From Bacilli bacterium (GTDB taxonomy: Bacteria; Bacillota_I; Bacilli_A; RF39; UBA660), in contig CAADWX010000018.1 in assembly GCA_900752905.1 (NCBI GenBank), forward strand, positions 1 through 13,062: a stretch of 13,062 nt of DNA. The letters are read 5' to 3'. The translations under genes and the position numbers were made by a program. Of the stretch, positions 1 through 8,570 are shown one piece after another. The notes beneath the pieces were generated by a model that saw nothing but the letters and a program-made list of their open reading frames with translations, was not told the origin of the DNA and ran no database searches. Numbering within the stretch: the stretch's first letter is position 1; every line of letters begins with the position of its first letter.

Positions 1-105
1 GAAGAAAAAAGGATTTACATTAATAGAACTTTTAGCAGTAATAGTAGTACTAGCAGTTATAGCATTAATAGCAACACCAATAGTACTAAATTTAATAAAT
101 ACAGC
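1..105 (+). repeat. Direct repeat, copy 1: pilin 5' cassette
   Basis: This stretch matches 12862-12966 in the same orientation. Over the first 85 bases I count three differences (31, 32, 34), with an uninterrupted identical block at 35-85. Differences then accumulate (86, 91, 95, 100) and similarity decays past about 130. Both copies encode the prepilin leader and hydrophobic helix. Confidence 0.9.
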
Positions 106-1393
106 AAAAAAAGGAGCCGCCGAACAATCAGCGCTAATTTATATAAAAGAAATAGAAAATTACATGATATTAAATCAAATGAATCCAGAAAAATATCCTT
201 TGAAATTAGAAGCAGGTAAAAGTTATCAATTGACAGAAGTAGTATATAGTGACATAGCAATAAATACTAATAACCTAATACCAGTGGTGTACGCAGAAGA
301 AAAAGAAATGGAAATTGAAAAAGATGTGTATGTAGGCAATTATATATATGTTAATGGTACATATCCAGAAAGTGGAATTATAACAATAGGAGAAAATAAT
401 ACAGTAATGTCAGCATCTATGGATATAGGTGGGTATGCAGTAGATTGTAATGATACACAATGTAATGCGATAGGAAAAAGTAAATCAGATATAATAAGAG
501 TAAAAGAAGTAAAAATAATAGATAAATCAGTAACTGAATTGATGGAAGGAAGTACACTAGTATTAACAGCTAAAGTATTACCAGATAATGCAACAAATAA
601 AGATATAGCATGGTTAAGTAGTGACCATAATGTAGCAACTGTAGAAAATGGAATTATTACAGCACATAAAGAAGGAACAGTAACAATAGTAGCAAAATCA
701 GGAAGCAAGACTGATTCTATAGTTTTAAAAGTTGAAATAGCTAAAACTGGTCCAACAAAAGTAGAACCAACAGATACAGATACGCATAAAGGAATAGTAT
801 ATTTAAATCCTAAAGATAATAATGAATACTGTGACGCATCAAATAGTAAGAGTGAAGCTGAAAAAAAAGATGGGTGTATGAAATGGTATATATATAAAGA
901 GACTGATAGTAGTTATACTATGATACTAGATCATAATACAAGTATTAAAGCAAATGTTAATTCAATAAGCCAAGAATTAAATAGTGATACAGAAGGATGG
1001 GATGCTTCTTTAAAAGCAAGTTTAATAACACCATATGAAGTGGCTAATATAACAGGAAATACATCATGGCATATTTCAGATATGTGGTTTTATTTTGATA
1101 GTAAAGATTTTACTCATCCAGCTAATAGTACAAATAAATCAAAATATGCATGGTTATATGATTATACAAATGGTTGTAAAGAATATGGATGTAATGAAGA
1201 TGATCCGAATGAAAATTTATATGGTTATTGGGCAGGTGGTATATATTCTTATGGTAGTAAAACTGGTAGTCATACAGATGCACTTATGGTTGCAAGGGAT
1301 GGTACATTATCTAAAATAAATCCAAAATATTATCCAGATTCATATGGTCTTCGCCCAGTTATAACTGTTCCAAAAAGTATAATTGATAAATGA
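1..1393 (+). CDS. Type IV pilin-like surface protein with Big_2 domain (5' end cut by window)
   Basis: Only the first two bases of the ATG fall outside the window; codon 2 begins at position 2, giving about 464 residues. The N-terminus is a class III-signal prepilin: a short basic leader MKKKG, then FTLIEL with the conserved Glu at mature position 5, then a hydrophobic helix to about residue 35. Such proteins are cut and N-methylated by a prepilin peptidase and assembled into a membrane-anchored filament. Residues about 168-246 match a bacterial Ig-like group 2 domain (SSDHNVATV, GIITAHKEGTVTIVA). A Thr/Pro/Asp linker leads to a C-terminal domain (about 264-464) ending GLRPVITVPKS, which I take to be a surface or adhesion module by resemblance only. 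Six cysteines fall in three pairs (150/155, 278/293, 393/398). At 464 residues it is far longer than a typical 100-180 residue major pilin, so a minor, tip or adhesive pilin is more likely. A terminator follows at once. Confidence 0.88.
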   Translation, partial: KKKGFTLIELLAVIVVLAVIALIATPIVLNLINTAKKGAAEQSALIYIKEIENYMILNQMNPEKYPLKLEAGKSYQLTEVVYSDIAINTNNLIPVVYAEEKEMEIEKDVYVGNYIYVNGTYPESGIITIGENNTVMSASMDIGGYAVDCNDTQCNAIGKSKSDIIRVKEVKIIDKSVTELMEGSTLVLTAKVLPDNATNKDIAWLSSDHNVATVENGIITAHKEGTVTIVAKSGSKTDSIVLKVEIAKTGPTKVEPTDTDTHKGIVYLNPKDNNEYCDASNSKSEAEKKDGCMKWYIYKETDSSYTMILDHNTSIKANVNSISQELNSDTEGWDASLKASLITPYEVANITGNTSWHISDMWFYFDSKDFTHPANSTNKSKYAWLYDYTNGCKEYGCNEDDPNENLYGYWAGGIYSYGSKTGSHTDALMVARDGTLSKINPKYYPDSYGLRPVITVPKSIIDK

Positions 1394-1404
1394 TTATTAT
1401 GAAT

Positions 1405-1432
1405 AATAAAACACAATAGTTGTGTTTTTTTT
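1405..1432 (+). terminator. Rho-independent terminator of the first pilin gene
   Basis: A perfect 9-bp stem (AAAACACAA at 1408-1416, TTGTGTTTT at 1420-1428) with a 3-nt TAG loop runs into a T tract. It lies 12-40 nt past the pilin stop and separates that gene from lepA. Confidence 0.85.
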
Positions 1433-1460
1433 CTTTTTCATTTATAATTAAAAAAGGTGA
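1420..1460 (+). promoter_or_regulatory. Predicted lepA promoter and ribosome binding site
   Basis: TATAAT lies at 1443-1448, with a weak -35 candidate TTGTGT (1420-1425) 17 nt upstream inside the terminator's 3' arm. The predicted transcript start (about 1455) is almost on top of the GGTGA site (1456-1460), which sits 5 nt before the ATG at 1466. In such AT-rich DNA a TATAAT can occur by chance; the position just after a terminator is what supports it. Confidence 0.5.
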
Positions 1461-1465
1461 ATTTT

Positions 1466-3253
1466 ATGAAAAATATAAGGAACTTTTCTATTATTGCACA
1501 TATAGATCATGGTAAAAGTACTTTAGCTGATAGAATACTTGATATTACTGGTGCTGTAACAGAAAGAGAAAAACAAGCACAATTATTAGATAATATGGAT
1601 ATAGAACGTGAACGTGGTATTACTATAAAGTTAAATGCTGTAAGGTTAAACTATAATTATAATGGTGAAGAATATATACTTAATTTAATTGATACACCAG
1701 GTCATGTAGATTTTTCTTATGAAGTATCAAGAAGTCTTGCTGCATGTGAAGGTGCTTTACTTGTTGTAGATGCAGCGCAAGGTATAGAAGCTCAAACACT
1801 TGCTAATCTTTATTTAGCGCTTGATAATAACTTAAAAATAATACCAGTTATTAATAAGATAGATCTTCCAAATGCTAATCCTATTAAAGTTAGAGATGAA
1901 CTTATGAATACTCTTGGATTTGATGAAGATGAATTTATTTATACTTCTGCTAAAACAGGTGAGGGTGTCAAAGAATTAGTTGAGGCTATTATTAATAGAA
2001 TTGAACCTCCTAAAAGTAATGGTAAAGATTTAAAAGCATTAATATTTGATAGTCATTTTGATGCATATAAAGGAATTGTTACTTTAATTAGAGTTGTAGA
2101 TGGTAGTGTTAAAGTTGGAGATAAAATTAAAATGCTTGCAACTAATGCAGTATACGAAGTAACAGAGTTAGGATATAATAATCCTCATGAAGTAAAATGT
2201 AAGGAATTGAATACAGGAGAAGTTGGTTATTTATGCGCTAGTATAAAGAGTATAGAAGATGTTAAAGTTGGTGATACTATAGTTATTGAAGGTGTTTCGG
2301 ATATTGAACCACTTCCTGGATATAAACCAATGAAACCAATGGTATTTTGTGGACTTTTTCCTCTTGAATCAAGTAAATTTCCTGATTTAAGAGAAGCATT
2401 AGAAAAATTAAAACTTAATGATGCAGCACTAGAATTTACTCCTGAAACTTCTAAAGCTTTAGGTTTTGGTTTTAGATGTGGTTTTTTAGGACTTCTTCAT
2501 ATGGAAATTATTGAAGAAAGAATAGAAAGAGAATTTGGTATAAATATTATAGCTACATCTCCTTCTGTTATATATGATGTTTTATTAACTGATGGAACTA
2601 CTTTACTAATTGATAGTCCATCTAAGATGCCAGAGAGAACTGTTATAAAAGATATTAAGGAACCATATATAAGAACTAATATATTTGTACCTAGTGATTT
2701 TATAGGACCTATAATGGAATTATGTCAAAATAAAAGAGGTATATATGTTTCTATGGAGTATATTGATGAAAAAAGAGTAAATATTCATTATGATATACCT
2801 TTATCTGAAATAGTATATGATTTCTTTGATAAATTAAAATCATCAACTAAAGGTTATGCATCTTTTGATTATGAATTAATAGGTTATAAAAGTAGTAATT
2901 TAGTTAAAATGGATATTTTATTAAATGGAGAAGTTGTTGATGCATTAAGTGTTATTGTACATAAAGATTTTGCTTATAAACGTGGTAGAAGTATAGTAGA
3001 AAATTTAAAGAAATTAATACCTCGTCAATTATTTGAAGTTCCAATTCAAGCTTGTATAGGAAATAAAGCTATAGCACGTGAAACAGTAAAAGCAATGAGA
3101 AAAGATGTACTTGCTAAATGCTATGGTGGAGATGTTTCAAGAAAAAGAAAATTATTAGAAAAACAAAAAGAAGGTAAGAAGAGAATGAAAATGGTAGGTA
3201 ATGTTGAAATACCACAAGAGGCATTTTTATCTGTTCTTTCTATGGAGGAGTAG
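1466..3253 (+). CDS. lepA: Elongation factor 4 (LepA), ribosomal back-translocation GTPase
   Basis: LepA is a cytoplasmic translational GTPase that acts on the ribosome, with proposed roles in back-translocation and in 30S maturation. All G motifs are visible: AHIDHGKST (residues 11-19), RGIT (50-53), DTPGH (76-80, including the catalytic His), NKID (130-133) and SAK (161-163). The C-terminus carries the LepA-specific positively charged tail ([20 protein letters not shown]), which separates it from EF-G and TypA. Length is 595 residues, normal for the family. The ATG at 1466 is chosen over an in-frame GTG at 1457 because that GTG lies inside the GGTGA ribosome binding site, and [19 protein letters not shown] fits the usual LepA N-terminus. 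The stop is one base before the mscL ATG, so the two genes are probably translated in a coupled way. Confidence 0.97.
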   Translation: MKNIRNFSIIAHIDHGKSTLADRILDITGAVTEREKQAQLLDNMDIERERGITIKLNAVRLNYNYNGEEYILNLIDTPGHVDFSYEVSRSLAACEGALLVVDAAQGIEAQTLANLYLALDNNLKIIPVINKIDLPNANPIKVRDELMNTLGFDEDEFIYTSAKTGEGVKELVEAIINRIEPPKSNGKDLKALIFDSHFDAYKGIVTLIRVVDGSVKVGDKIKMLATNAVYEVTELGYNNPHEVKCKELNTGEVGYLCASIKSIEDVKVGDTIVIEGVSDIEPLPGYKPMKPMVFCGLFPLESSKFPDLREALEKLKLNDAALEFTPETSKALGFGFRCGFLGLLHMEIIEERIEREFGINIIATSPSVIYDVLLTDGTTLLIDSPSKMPERTVIKDIKEPYIRTNIFVPSDFIGPIMELCQNKRGIYVSMEYIDEKRVNIHYDIPLSEIVYDFFDKLKSSTKGYASFDYELIGYKSSNLVKMDILLNGEVVDALSVIVHKDFAYKRGRSIVENLKKLIPRQLFEVPIQACIGNKAIARETVKAMRKDVLAKCYGGDVSRKRKLLEKQKEGKKRMKMVGNVEIPQEAFLSVLSMEE

Positions 3254-3254
3254 T

Positions 3255-3668
3255 ATGAAGAAAAAATTAAGTAAAATGGGTGAAGAATTTAAAACCTTTG
3301 TTTTAAGAGGAAATGTAGTAGACTTAGCTGTTGGTGTTTTAATAGGTGGTGCATTTCAAAATATAGTAACAAGTTTTACTAATAATATAATATCACCAAT
3401 ATTAGGATGTTTTAGTGAAGTTGATTTTAGTTCTTTTACTCTTAAAATAGGAAAACTTAATTTAACATATGGAGCTTTTATTACTGATGTTATAAATTTT
3501 ATCATAATGGCTTTTATTGTATTTTTAATAGTTAAATTTTTAAATAAATTATCTAGTATAGGAAATAAAAAAGAAGAAAAGAAAGATAATAAAAAAGAAG
3601 AGAAAATGTCTCATGAAGAAGAACTTTTAACTGAAATACGTGATTTATTAAAAAAGAAAAGTAAATAG
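3255..3668 (+). CDS. mscL: Large-conductance mechanosensitive channel MscL
   Basis: MscL forms a homopentameric membrane pore that opens under membrane tension and releases solutes during hypo-osmotic shock. The 137-residue length is typical (E. coli MscL is 136). An amphipathic N-terminal helix leads to the hallmark RGNVVDLAVGVLIGGAF (residues 18-34), which starts TM1; TM2 spans about 73-98. A highly charged Lys/Glu linker (105-117) joins the C-terminal helix LLTEIRDLL (124-132), which bundles in the pentamer. The ATG at 3255 has a strong GGAGGA site (3244-3249) lying within the last lepA codons. An upstream in-frame ATG at 3201 would add 18 residues overlapping lepA and unlike MscL, so it is rejected. 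The stop codon lies inside the stem of the following terminator. Confidence 0.96.
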   Translation: MKKKLSKMGEEFKTFVLRGNVVDLAVGVLIGGAFQNIVTSFTNNIISPILGCFSEVDFSSFTLKIGKLNLTYGAFITDVINFIIMAFIVFLIVKFLNKLSSIGNKKEEKKDNKKEEKMSHEEELLTEIRDLLKKKSK

Positions 3669-3690
3669 TACCACACAGGTACTATTTTTT
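3663..3690 (+). terminator. Rho-independent terminator of lepA-mscL
   Basis: A perfect 10-bp stem, AAATAGTACC (3663-3672) and GGTACTATTT (3678-3687), with loop ACACA, runs into a T tract ending at 3690. The mscL stop codon TAG (3666-3668) is part of the 5' arm. Confidence 0.9.
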
Positions 3691-3709
3691 GATATAATAT
3701 GTTTGGTGA
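3690..3709 (+). promoter_or_regulatory. Predicted extended -10 promoter and ribosome binding site of hemW
   Basis: TGATATAAT (3690-3698) is a full extended -10 element (TGnTATAAT) touching the end of the mscL terminator. No good -35 is visible, which extended -10 promoters can tolerate. The predicted start of transcription (about 3705) coincides with the GGTGA site (3705-3709), 5 nt before the ATG at 3715, so the leader would be only about 10 nt. Confidence 0.55.
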
Positions 3710-3714
3710 AGTAT

Positions 3715-4812
3715 ATGGTTAAATCTATTTATATTCATATCCCATTTTGTAAAAATATATGTTCTTATTGTGATTTTTGTAAGATGTATTATAATAAATC
3801 ATTTGTAGATCAATATTTAGATAAATTAAAAGAAGAAATAATAAGTAATTATAAAGGTGAAGTAATTGATACTATATATTTAGGTGGTGGTACTCCATCT
3901 TGTTTAAATAATGAACAATTAAATTATTTATTTGAAATAACAAATATATTTAATAAAAGTAATAACTTAGAATTTACTATTGAAATGAATCCTGAGGATA
4001 TAGTAATTGATAAAATAAAAATACTCAAAAAATTTGAAGTTAATAGAATAAGTATAGGCATTCAAACTTTTAATAAAAAATTCTTAAAATATTTAAATAG
4101 ATATCATGAATATGAAGATATAAAAAGTAAAATAGATTTACTTAAAGAAAATGGTTTTAATAATATAAATATAGATTTAATATATGCTATAAAAGATGAG
4201 ACAATAGAAGATTTAAAAGATGATTTAGATAAAATTAAATCTCTTGATATAAATCATATATCTTGTTATTCTTTAATGATAGAAGAAAATACTAAGTTAT
4301 ATATTGATAAAAATACAAGTATTGATGAAAATATAGATTATGAAATGTATAAGTATATAGAAAAGTATTTAGAAAGTATAGGATTTAATCATTATGAAAT
4401 AAGTAATTATTCTAAAAAAAATTCAGAATCAAAACATAATTTAACATATTGGAATAATTTAGAATATTATGGATTTGGTCTTTCTGCTAGTGGTTATATT
4501 GATAATGTAAGATATACTAATACTAAAAATTTAAGTAAATATTTAAAAAGTAATGAAAAAGAAGAGATTTACTTAAATAAAAATGATATAATTAGTTATG
4601 AAATGATACTTGGTCTTAGAAAATTTAAAGGTATCAATAAAAGAAATTTTAAAAAAAAGTATGGAATGAATATTGATGAATATTTTGATATAGATGATTT
4701 ATTAAAGAATAAAGAATTGATTGATGATGGAGAATATATTTATATTAATAAAGATTATATGTATGTTTCAAATAATATTTTAATTAATTTTGTAGGTGAT
4801 AGTGATGAATAA
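3715..4812 (+). CDS. hemW: Radical SAM protein HemW (heme chaperone, HemN-like)
   Basis: HemW is a radical SAM family protein that binds heme and is thought to hand it to membrane targets; it was long misannotated as oxygen-independent coproporphyrinogen oxidase. The 4Fe-4S cluster motif CX3CX2C is seen at C12, C16 and C19, inside HIPFCKNICSYCDF, followed by the SAM-binding YLGGGTPS (55-62). The true HemN signature CX3CX2CXC is absent: the residue two past C19 is Phe, so HemW is preferred over HemN. The 365-residue length is normal. The ATG at 3715, with GGTGA 5 nt upstream, is chosen; a TTG at 3703 would place the start before the ribosome binding site. The 3' end overlaps the next gene by 8 nt. 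In Bacillus, hemW follows lepA directly; here mscL, a terminator and a new promoter come between. Confidence 0.93.
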   Translation: MVKSIYIHIPFCKNICSYCDFCKMYYNKSFVDQYLDKLKEEIISNYKGEVIDTIYLGGGTPSCLNNEQLNYLFEITNIFNKSNNLEFTIEMNPEDIVIDKIKILKKFEVNRISIGIQTFNKKFLKYLNRYHEYEDIKSKIDLLKENGFNNINIDLIYAIKDETIEDLKDDLDKIKSLDINHISCYSLMIEENTKLYIDKNTSIDENIDYEMYKYIEKYLESIGFNHYEISNYSKKNSESKHNLTYWNNLEYYGFGLSASGYIDNVRYTNTKNLSKYLKSNEKEEIYLNKNDIISYEMILGLRKFKGINKRNFKKKYGMNIDEYFDIDDLLKNKELIDDGEYIYINKDYMYVSNNILINFVGDSDE

Positions 4813-5368
4813 AATAGATGTATTTAATGAAGAATATAAATTTATAAAAAATAAAAAATATGTAGATAATTTAAAAATAATGGTAGATTTATTACCAGAT
4901 TATTTTTTTTCTATTCCAGCTTCTTCTACAGGTAAATATCATCCATCATATAGTTTGGGTGAAGGTGGACTTGTAAGACATGTTAAAGCAGCTGCTAGAA
5001 TAGCTTATGAATTATATGGTACTTCTAGTGTTACAGGAATATTTAATGATTCTGAAAAAGATTTAATGATTTTCGCAATTATATTACATGATGGATTAAA
5101 ATCAGGTATTGTGCATGAGCAATATACAAGATTTGATCATCCTATATTGATGTCTAATTATATAAAAGAAAATAAAGATAAATTAACTCTTACTGATAAT
5201 GAAATTGAATTTATTTGTAGCGCTATAGCGTCTCATATGGGAGAATGGAATCGTGATAAAAATGGTGTTGAAGTATTACCACTTCCAATAAATAAATATC
5301 AAAAATTTGTTCATATGTGCGATTTTTTAGCTAGTCGTAAATGTTTAGAAGTGAAATTTGATATATAA
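4805..5368 (+). CDS. HD-domain metal-dependent phosphohydrolase, substrate unknown
   Basis: This 187-residue cytoplasmic protein has the HD superfamily pattern of metal-binding residues: H59 (GGLVRHVKAA), H95-D96 (ILHDGLKSG), H112 (FDHPILM), H144 (ASHMGEW) and D173 (HMCDFLASRK). Family members hydrolyse phosphate esters of nucleotides or nucleic acids using one or two metal ions; nothing here defines the substrate. The stretch PASSTGKYHPSYSLGEGG (38-55) before the first His is a recognisable feature of a small Firmicute and phage HD subgroup. The ATG at 4805 follows an AGGTGA site (4794-4799) inside hemW, with 5 nt spacing; an earlier in-frame GTG at 4796 lies within that site. It overlaps hemW by 8 nt and ends 9 nt before the YfhO gene, so it is cotranscribed and probably translationally coupled. 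Confidence 0.85.
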   Translation: MNKIDVFNEEYKFIKNKKYVDNLKIMVDLLPDYFFSIPASSTGKYHPSYSLGEGGLVRHVKAAARIAYELYGTSSVTGIFNDSEKDLMIFAIILHDGLKSGIVHEQYTRFDHPILMSNYIKENKDKLTLTDNEIEFICSAIASHMGEWNRDKNGVEVLPLPINKYQKFVHMCDFLASRKCLEVKFDI

Positions 5369-5377
5369 GGTTAAATA

Positions 5378-7912
5378 ATGAAGAGATTTTTTAATAAATT
5401 ATTACTTTTTATAGTACCAATATTAATAGTTGTAATAGCTCTAATTATTAAATATGGTACTAAAGATTTTTTTGATTTATTTATTATTAATGATTTAAAA
5501 GGTCAATATAGAAATTTATTTGAATGGTTTCAAAATTGTTTATTGAATCATAATAATATGCTTTATTCTTTTTATAAAGGATTAGGTGGAAATATGATTT
5601 CTACATTAGCGTATTATTTAGGATCTCCTTTAAATTTATTATCAGTATTTTTTAAACAATTTTCCATAAATACTTTTATTGGAATAATTATATTAATAAA
5701 AATAGGTATTAGTTCACTAACATTTAATTCTTATCTTAAATATAATTATAAGAAAGATAAAAATGAAATAATGATATTTATATATTCTTTGGCTTATTCA
5801 TTGAGTGGTTATATAGCTTGTTATTATAGTAATTTAATGTGGTTAGATGTATATTATATGTTGCCACTTGTTATACTTGGAATTGATAAAATATTTAATA
5901 AAGAAAAACCATATTTATATATTAATTCTCTTTTTTTATGTTTTATAATGAATTTTTATATGAGTTATAATTTATGTATATTTATAATAATTTATTGTAT
6001 TTATAAGTTAGTTTTAATAAATAAATTAAATAAAAATGATTTCATGTATTATTTTAAAAGAATTTTATTATATAGTATCGTTTCATTTATGATGGCTTCA
6101 ATATTATTAATCCCAACAATTATAGACATGAAAAATAATATGTTTAGATATCAATCAAATGTTATATTATTTGATTTTATGGGAGTAGTAGATAATTTTA
6201 GAATGATATTTAGTAAATTATTTATTGGCAGTATGAATTTAGATACAAGATATTGTGGACATCAATCGAATATATATATAAGTTTATTTTGCTTAATTAA
6301 TTTAGTTATGTATTTCTTTAATAAAAAAATACCATCAAAAGAAAGAAAATTATCTATTATTGTTATTGGTATATTTATATTAAGTATTTTATTTGATGTA
6401 TTAAATTTTGTGTGGCATGGTTTTTCATTTCCAAATGGATATAACTATAGATATTCATATTTATTGATTTTTTTCTCATTAATATTATCCTTTAGAAATG
6501 TATCTTTATTTAATTATAAATTTAAAAGAATGCATTTAATAATTATTACTTTAATCATGTCTTGTATTTGTTTACTAGTAAAAGATTTTTCTTATATAGG
6601 TATTAATAATATAATAATATCTATATTGTTTATTATATTTTATTATATTTTTCTTATATTTTATAAAAAAATACCTAAATATATATATTTGAGTCTTGTC
6701 ATAATAGAATTAGCTATAAACATTAATATGTCATTTATTATAGAAGAAAAAAAATATTATATATTTGATGATCCAAATAGTACTATTGCTTTAGATACAT
6801 TTAAAGGTGAAGATGAGTATAAAAATAACATATTGAAGAATGATTTTCAAAGAAATAATAGTCAAAATAGATTTTCGATAAATGAAAATTTTCACTTTCA
6901 ATATTATACACCAACTACATTTTTAACAACTAATAATAAGAGATTATATAATTTTATGCATAATATTGGATCAACAGTTACATATTCAACAATAATTTAT
7001 GGACAAAATACTGGTAAATTTATTGATTCATATTTAGGTGTAAAGTATTTATATAAGTATTCAACAGCGTATAATGATAATTATAAAAAAATAGGTGAAT
7101 TTAATATAAACATGAGCACTGAAGATTCATTTAATAGATTTAATATATATATAAATGATGATGCTTTAAATTTGGGATTTGTTATAGAAAAAAATAAGAA
7201 TATTAAATATTTACTAAATCCATTTGAATATCAAAATGAATTATTTAAAAGTTCAACAGGGCTTAATTTAGAACTTTTTAAACCAATAGAATACAATATG
7301 TATTTAGAAAATGATACATATAAAATAAAGTTTAAAAATAATTTTAAACAATACTACCTTTATAATGATTTTGGCATACCAATTAATTATAAAATATTTG
7401 GATATTATTCCGAAGAGGAAAAAAGCAATTATAATAGAATAACTTCATTTACGCAAGGTATAATTAACTTTAAAAAGAAAAATGATGAATATTATAATTT
7501 TAATTATATATGTGAGAATAAAAAAGATTGTAAATTTAGCCCATATATATATTATTTTGATGATGATGTATATAAAAAAGGTATAGATGTTTTAAAACAA
7601 AAACAACTTGATATAACGATGCTTAAAGATAATAAATTACAAGGAAATATAGAAATAGATAAAAATAGTATTTTAATGCTTACTATTCCTTATGAAAAGG
7701 GATGGAATATATATGTAGATGGTAAAAAAGTTAAATACTTTTCAGTATATGATTCTTTTATTGGGATAAATTTAAAAAAAGGAAATCATACTATTAAAAT
7801 GAATTTTATACCACCAGGTCTTATTTCTGGAATGATTATGTCTTTTATTGGAATTCTAATATATATAATTATTATTTTAAAACGTAAAGGAGTAGGCAAT
7901 GAAGAAAAGTAA
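5378..7912 (+). CDS. YfhO-family polytopic membrane protein (probable GT-C-type glycosyltransferase)
   Basis: This 844-residue protein begins with a membrane segment (8-25) and has many further hydrophobic segments up to about residue 440, then a large, probably extracytoplasmic domain, and a final membrane segment near 813-835. YfhO-family landmarks are present: an acidic residue and QY pair in the first loop (D39, Q43-Y44), GLGGN (68-72), YYLGSPLNLL (79-88), LSGY (142-145) and MWLDVYYMLPLV (154-165). The end carries the characteristic PYEKGWNIYVDGKKV (771-785) and a GNHTIKMNF strand. In Bacillus subtilis, YfhO is implicated in sugar decoration of lipoteichoic acid; the same role here is inference. 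An AAGG site (5367-5370) precedes the ATG by 7 nt. The 3' end overlaps the next gene by 14 nt. Confidence 0.85.
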   Translation: MKRFFNKLLLFIVPILIVVIALIIKYGTKDFFDLFIINDLKGQYRNLFEWFQNCLLNHNNMLYSFYKGLGGNMISTLAYYLGSPLNLLSVFFKQFSINTFIGIIILIKIGISSLTFNSYLKYNYKKDKNEIMIFIYSLAYSLSGYIACYYSNLMWLDVYYMLPLVILGIDKIFNKEKPYLYINSLFLCFIMNFYMSYNLCIFIIIYCIYKLVLINKLNKNDFMYYFKRILLYSIVSFMMASILLIPTIIDMKNNMFRYQSNVILFDFMGVVDNFRMIFSKLFIGSMNLDTRYCGHQSNIYISLFCLINLVMYFFNKKIPSKERKLSIIVIGIFILSILFDVLNFVWHGFSFPNGYNYRYSYLLIFFSLILSFRNVSLFNYKFKRMHLIIITLIMSCICLLVKDFSYIGINNIIISILFIIFYYIFLIFYKKIPKYIYLSLVIIELAININMSFIIEEKKYYIFDDPNSTIALDTFKGEDEYKNNILKNDFQRNNSQNRFSINENFHFQYYTPTTFLTTNNKRLYNFMHNIGSTVTYSTIIYGQNTGKFIDSYLGVKYLYKYSTAYNDNYKKIGEFNINMSTEDSFNRFNIYINDDALNLGFVIEKNKNIKYLLNPFEYQNELFKSSTGLNLELFKPIEYNMYLENDTYKIKFKNNFKQYYLYNDFGIPINYKIFGYYSEEEKSNYNRITSFTQGIINFKKKNDEYYNFNYICENKKDCKFSPYIYYFDDDVYKKGIDVLKQKQLDITMLKDNKLQGNIEIDKNSILMLTIPYEKGWNIYVDGKKVKYFSVYDSFIGINLKKGNHTIKMNFIPPGLISGMIMSFIGILIYIIIILKRKGVGNEEK

Positions 7913-8501
7913 ATATATCTTAATACTTGTAATCATATTTATATTTTTATTACTATTTTATTTAATAAATACTAATAAAAAAAATAATGATATAAAAGAT
8001 TCAGCACCTATAATTGATATTTTTAAAATAAATGTAGCGACTTCTGATATTTTAAGTGTAACTCTTTTTAATGGATTTGCTCATACAGAAAACTCTAAAA
8101 TAAAAAAGGTTATAATTACAATATATGATGAAAATTATAATTATATAATGAGTAAATCTTTTAATTATCAAGATAACATTGATTATTATAAGTATGATTT
8201 TAGATTAAAGAATATAGTAAAATGTATTATCAGTATTAAAGTAATAGGGGAAAATAACCAAGAAACAGAAAAATTGTTTTTTAGAAATATTGGATATTTA
8301 GTTAAACCTAATTGTAATGTATATTATAATTATTTAAAATGTGATATATCAGAGTCATATAATTTAAAATTTAGTAAAGATGAAGGAAAAACATGGTATG
8401 AATATGATAAAGAAATAAATATTGATTCAAAAAACATAATTGTAAGTGCATATAATAATTATGAATTAAATTATATTACATATAATTTTATAAACTATTA
8501 G
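7899..8501 (+). CDS. Single-pass membrane-anchored protein of unknown function
   Basis: I do not recognise this 200-residue protein. A basic start (MKKSK) and one hydrophobic helix (about 6-24) indicate a signal anchor or uncleaved signal peptide with the rest outside the membrane; no lipobox Cys is present. The exterior part is rich in beta-strand-like alternating hydrophobics, with cysteines at 109, 139 and 148. SKDEGKTW (159-166) fits the Asp-box pattern SxDxGxTW seen in beta-propeller and Ig-like surface proteins; one copy alone does not define a domain. A strong AAAGGAG (7886-7892) lies 6 nt before the ATG, inside the YfhO gene, which it overlaps by 14 nt. It is the last gene before a terminator. 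The overlap suggests it is made with YfhO and may assist it, which is inference. Confidence 0.75.
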   Translation: MKKSKYILILVIIFIFLLLFYLINTNKKNNDIKDSAPIIDIFKINVATSDILSVTLFNGFAHTENSKIKKVIITIYDENYNYIMSKSFNYQDNIDYYKYDFRLKNIVKCIISIKVIGENNQETEKLFFRNIGYLVKPNCNVYYNYLKCDISESYNLKFSKDEGKTWYEYDKEINIDSKNIIVSAYNNYELNYITYNFINY

Positions 8502-8518
8502 AATTTATTAGTAGTATG

Positions 8519-8547
8519 AAAAATCAAAGTTAGACTTTGATTTTTTT
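8519..8547 (+). terminator. Rho-independent terminator of the hemW-HD-yfhO unit
   Basis: An 11-bp stem, AAAAATCAAAG (8519-8529) and CTTTGATTTTT (8535-8545), with loop TTAGA, is followed by T residues to 8547. It lies 18 nt past the stop of the single-pass membrane protein. Confidence 0.9.
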
Positions 8548-8570
8548 GAATTATTATAATTTTATAAGTA

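Noticed and set aside
340..708. Minus-strand open frames (340-708, 57-260, 10668-10886, 12808-13050) and the + frame at 1095-1319
   Set aside because: All lie inside or across well-supported + strand genes or their promoter, have no ribosome binding site, and give low-complexity or family-less translations: shadows.
1389..1400. Possible use of TGA as tryptophan (Mollicutes code), suggested by the AT richness
   Set aside because: TGA ends the first pilin just before a terminator and ends the phosphodiesterase within the mutL ribosome binding site; conserved tryptophans are TGG and no gene needs TGA read-through.
1457..1465. GTG start for lepA
   Set aside because: The GTG is part of the GGTGA ribosome binding site; the ATG at 1466 is correctly spaced and fits the family N-terminus.
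3201..3254. Extended N-terminus of MscL
   Set aside because: The added residues overlap lepA in another frame and do not resemble MscL; a GGAGGA site sits directly before the ATG at 3255.
3715..4812. Coproporphyrinogen dehydrogenase HemN
   Set aside because: The fourth signature Cys of CX3CX2CXC is missing (CDF instead), which points to HemW.
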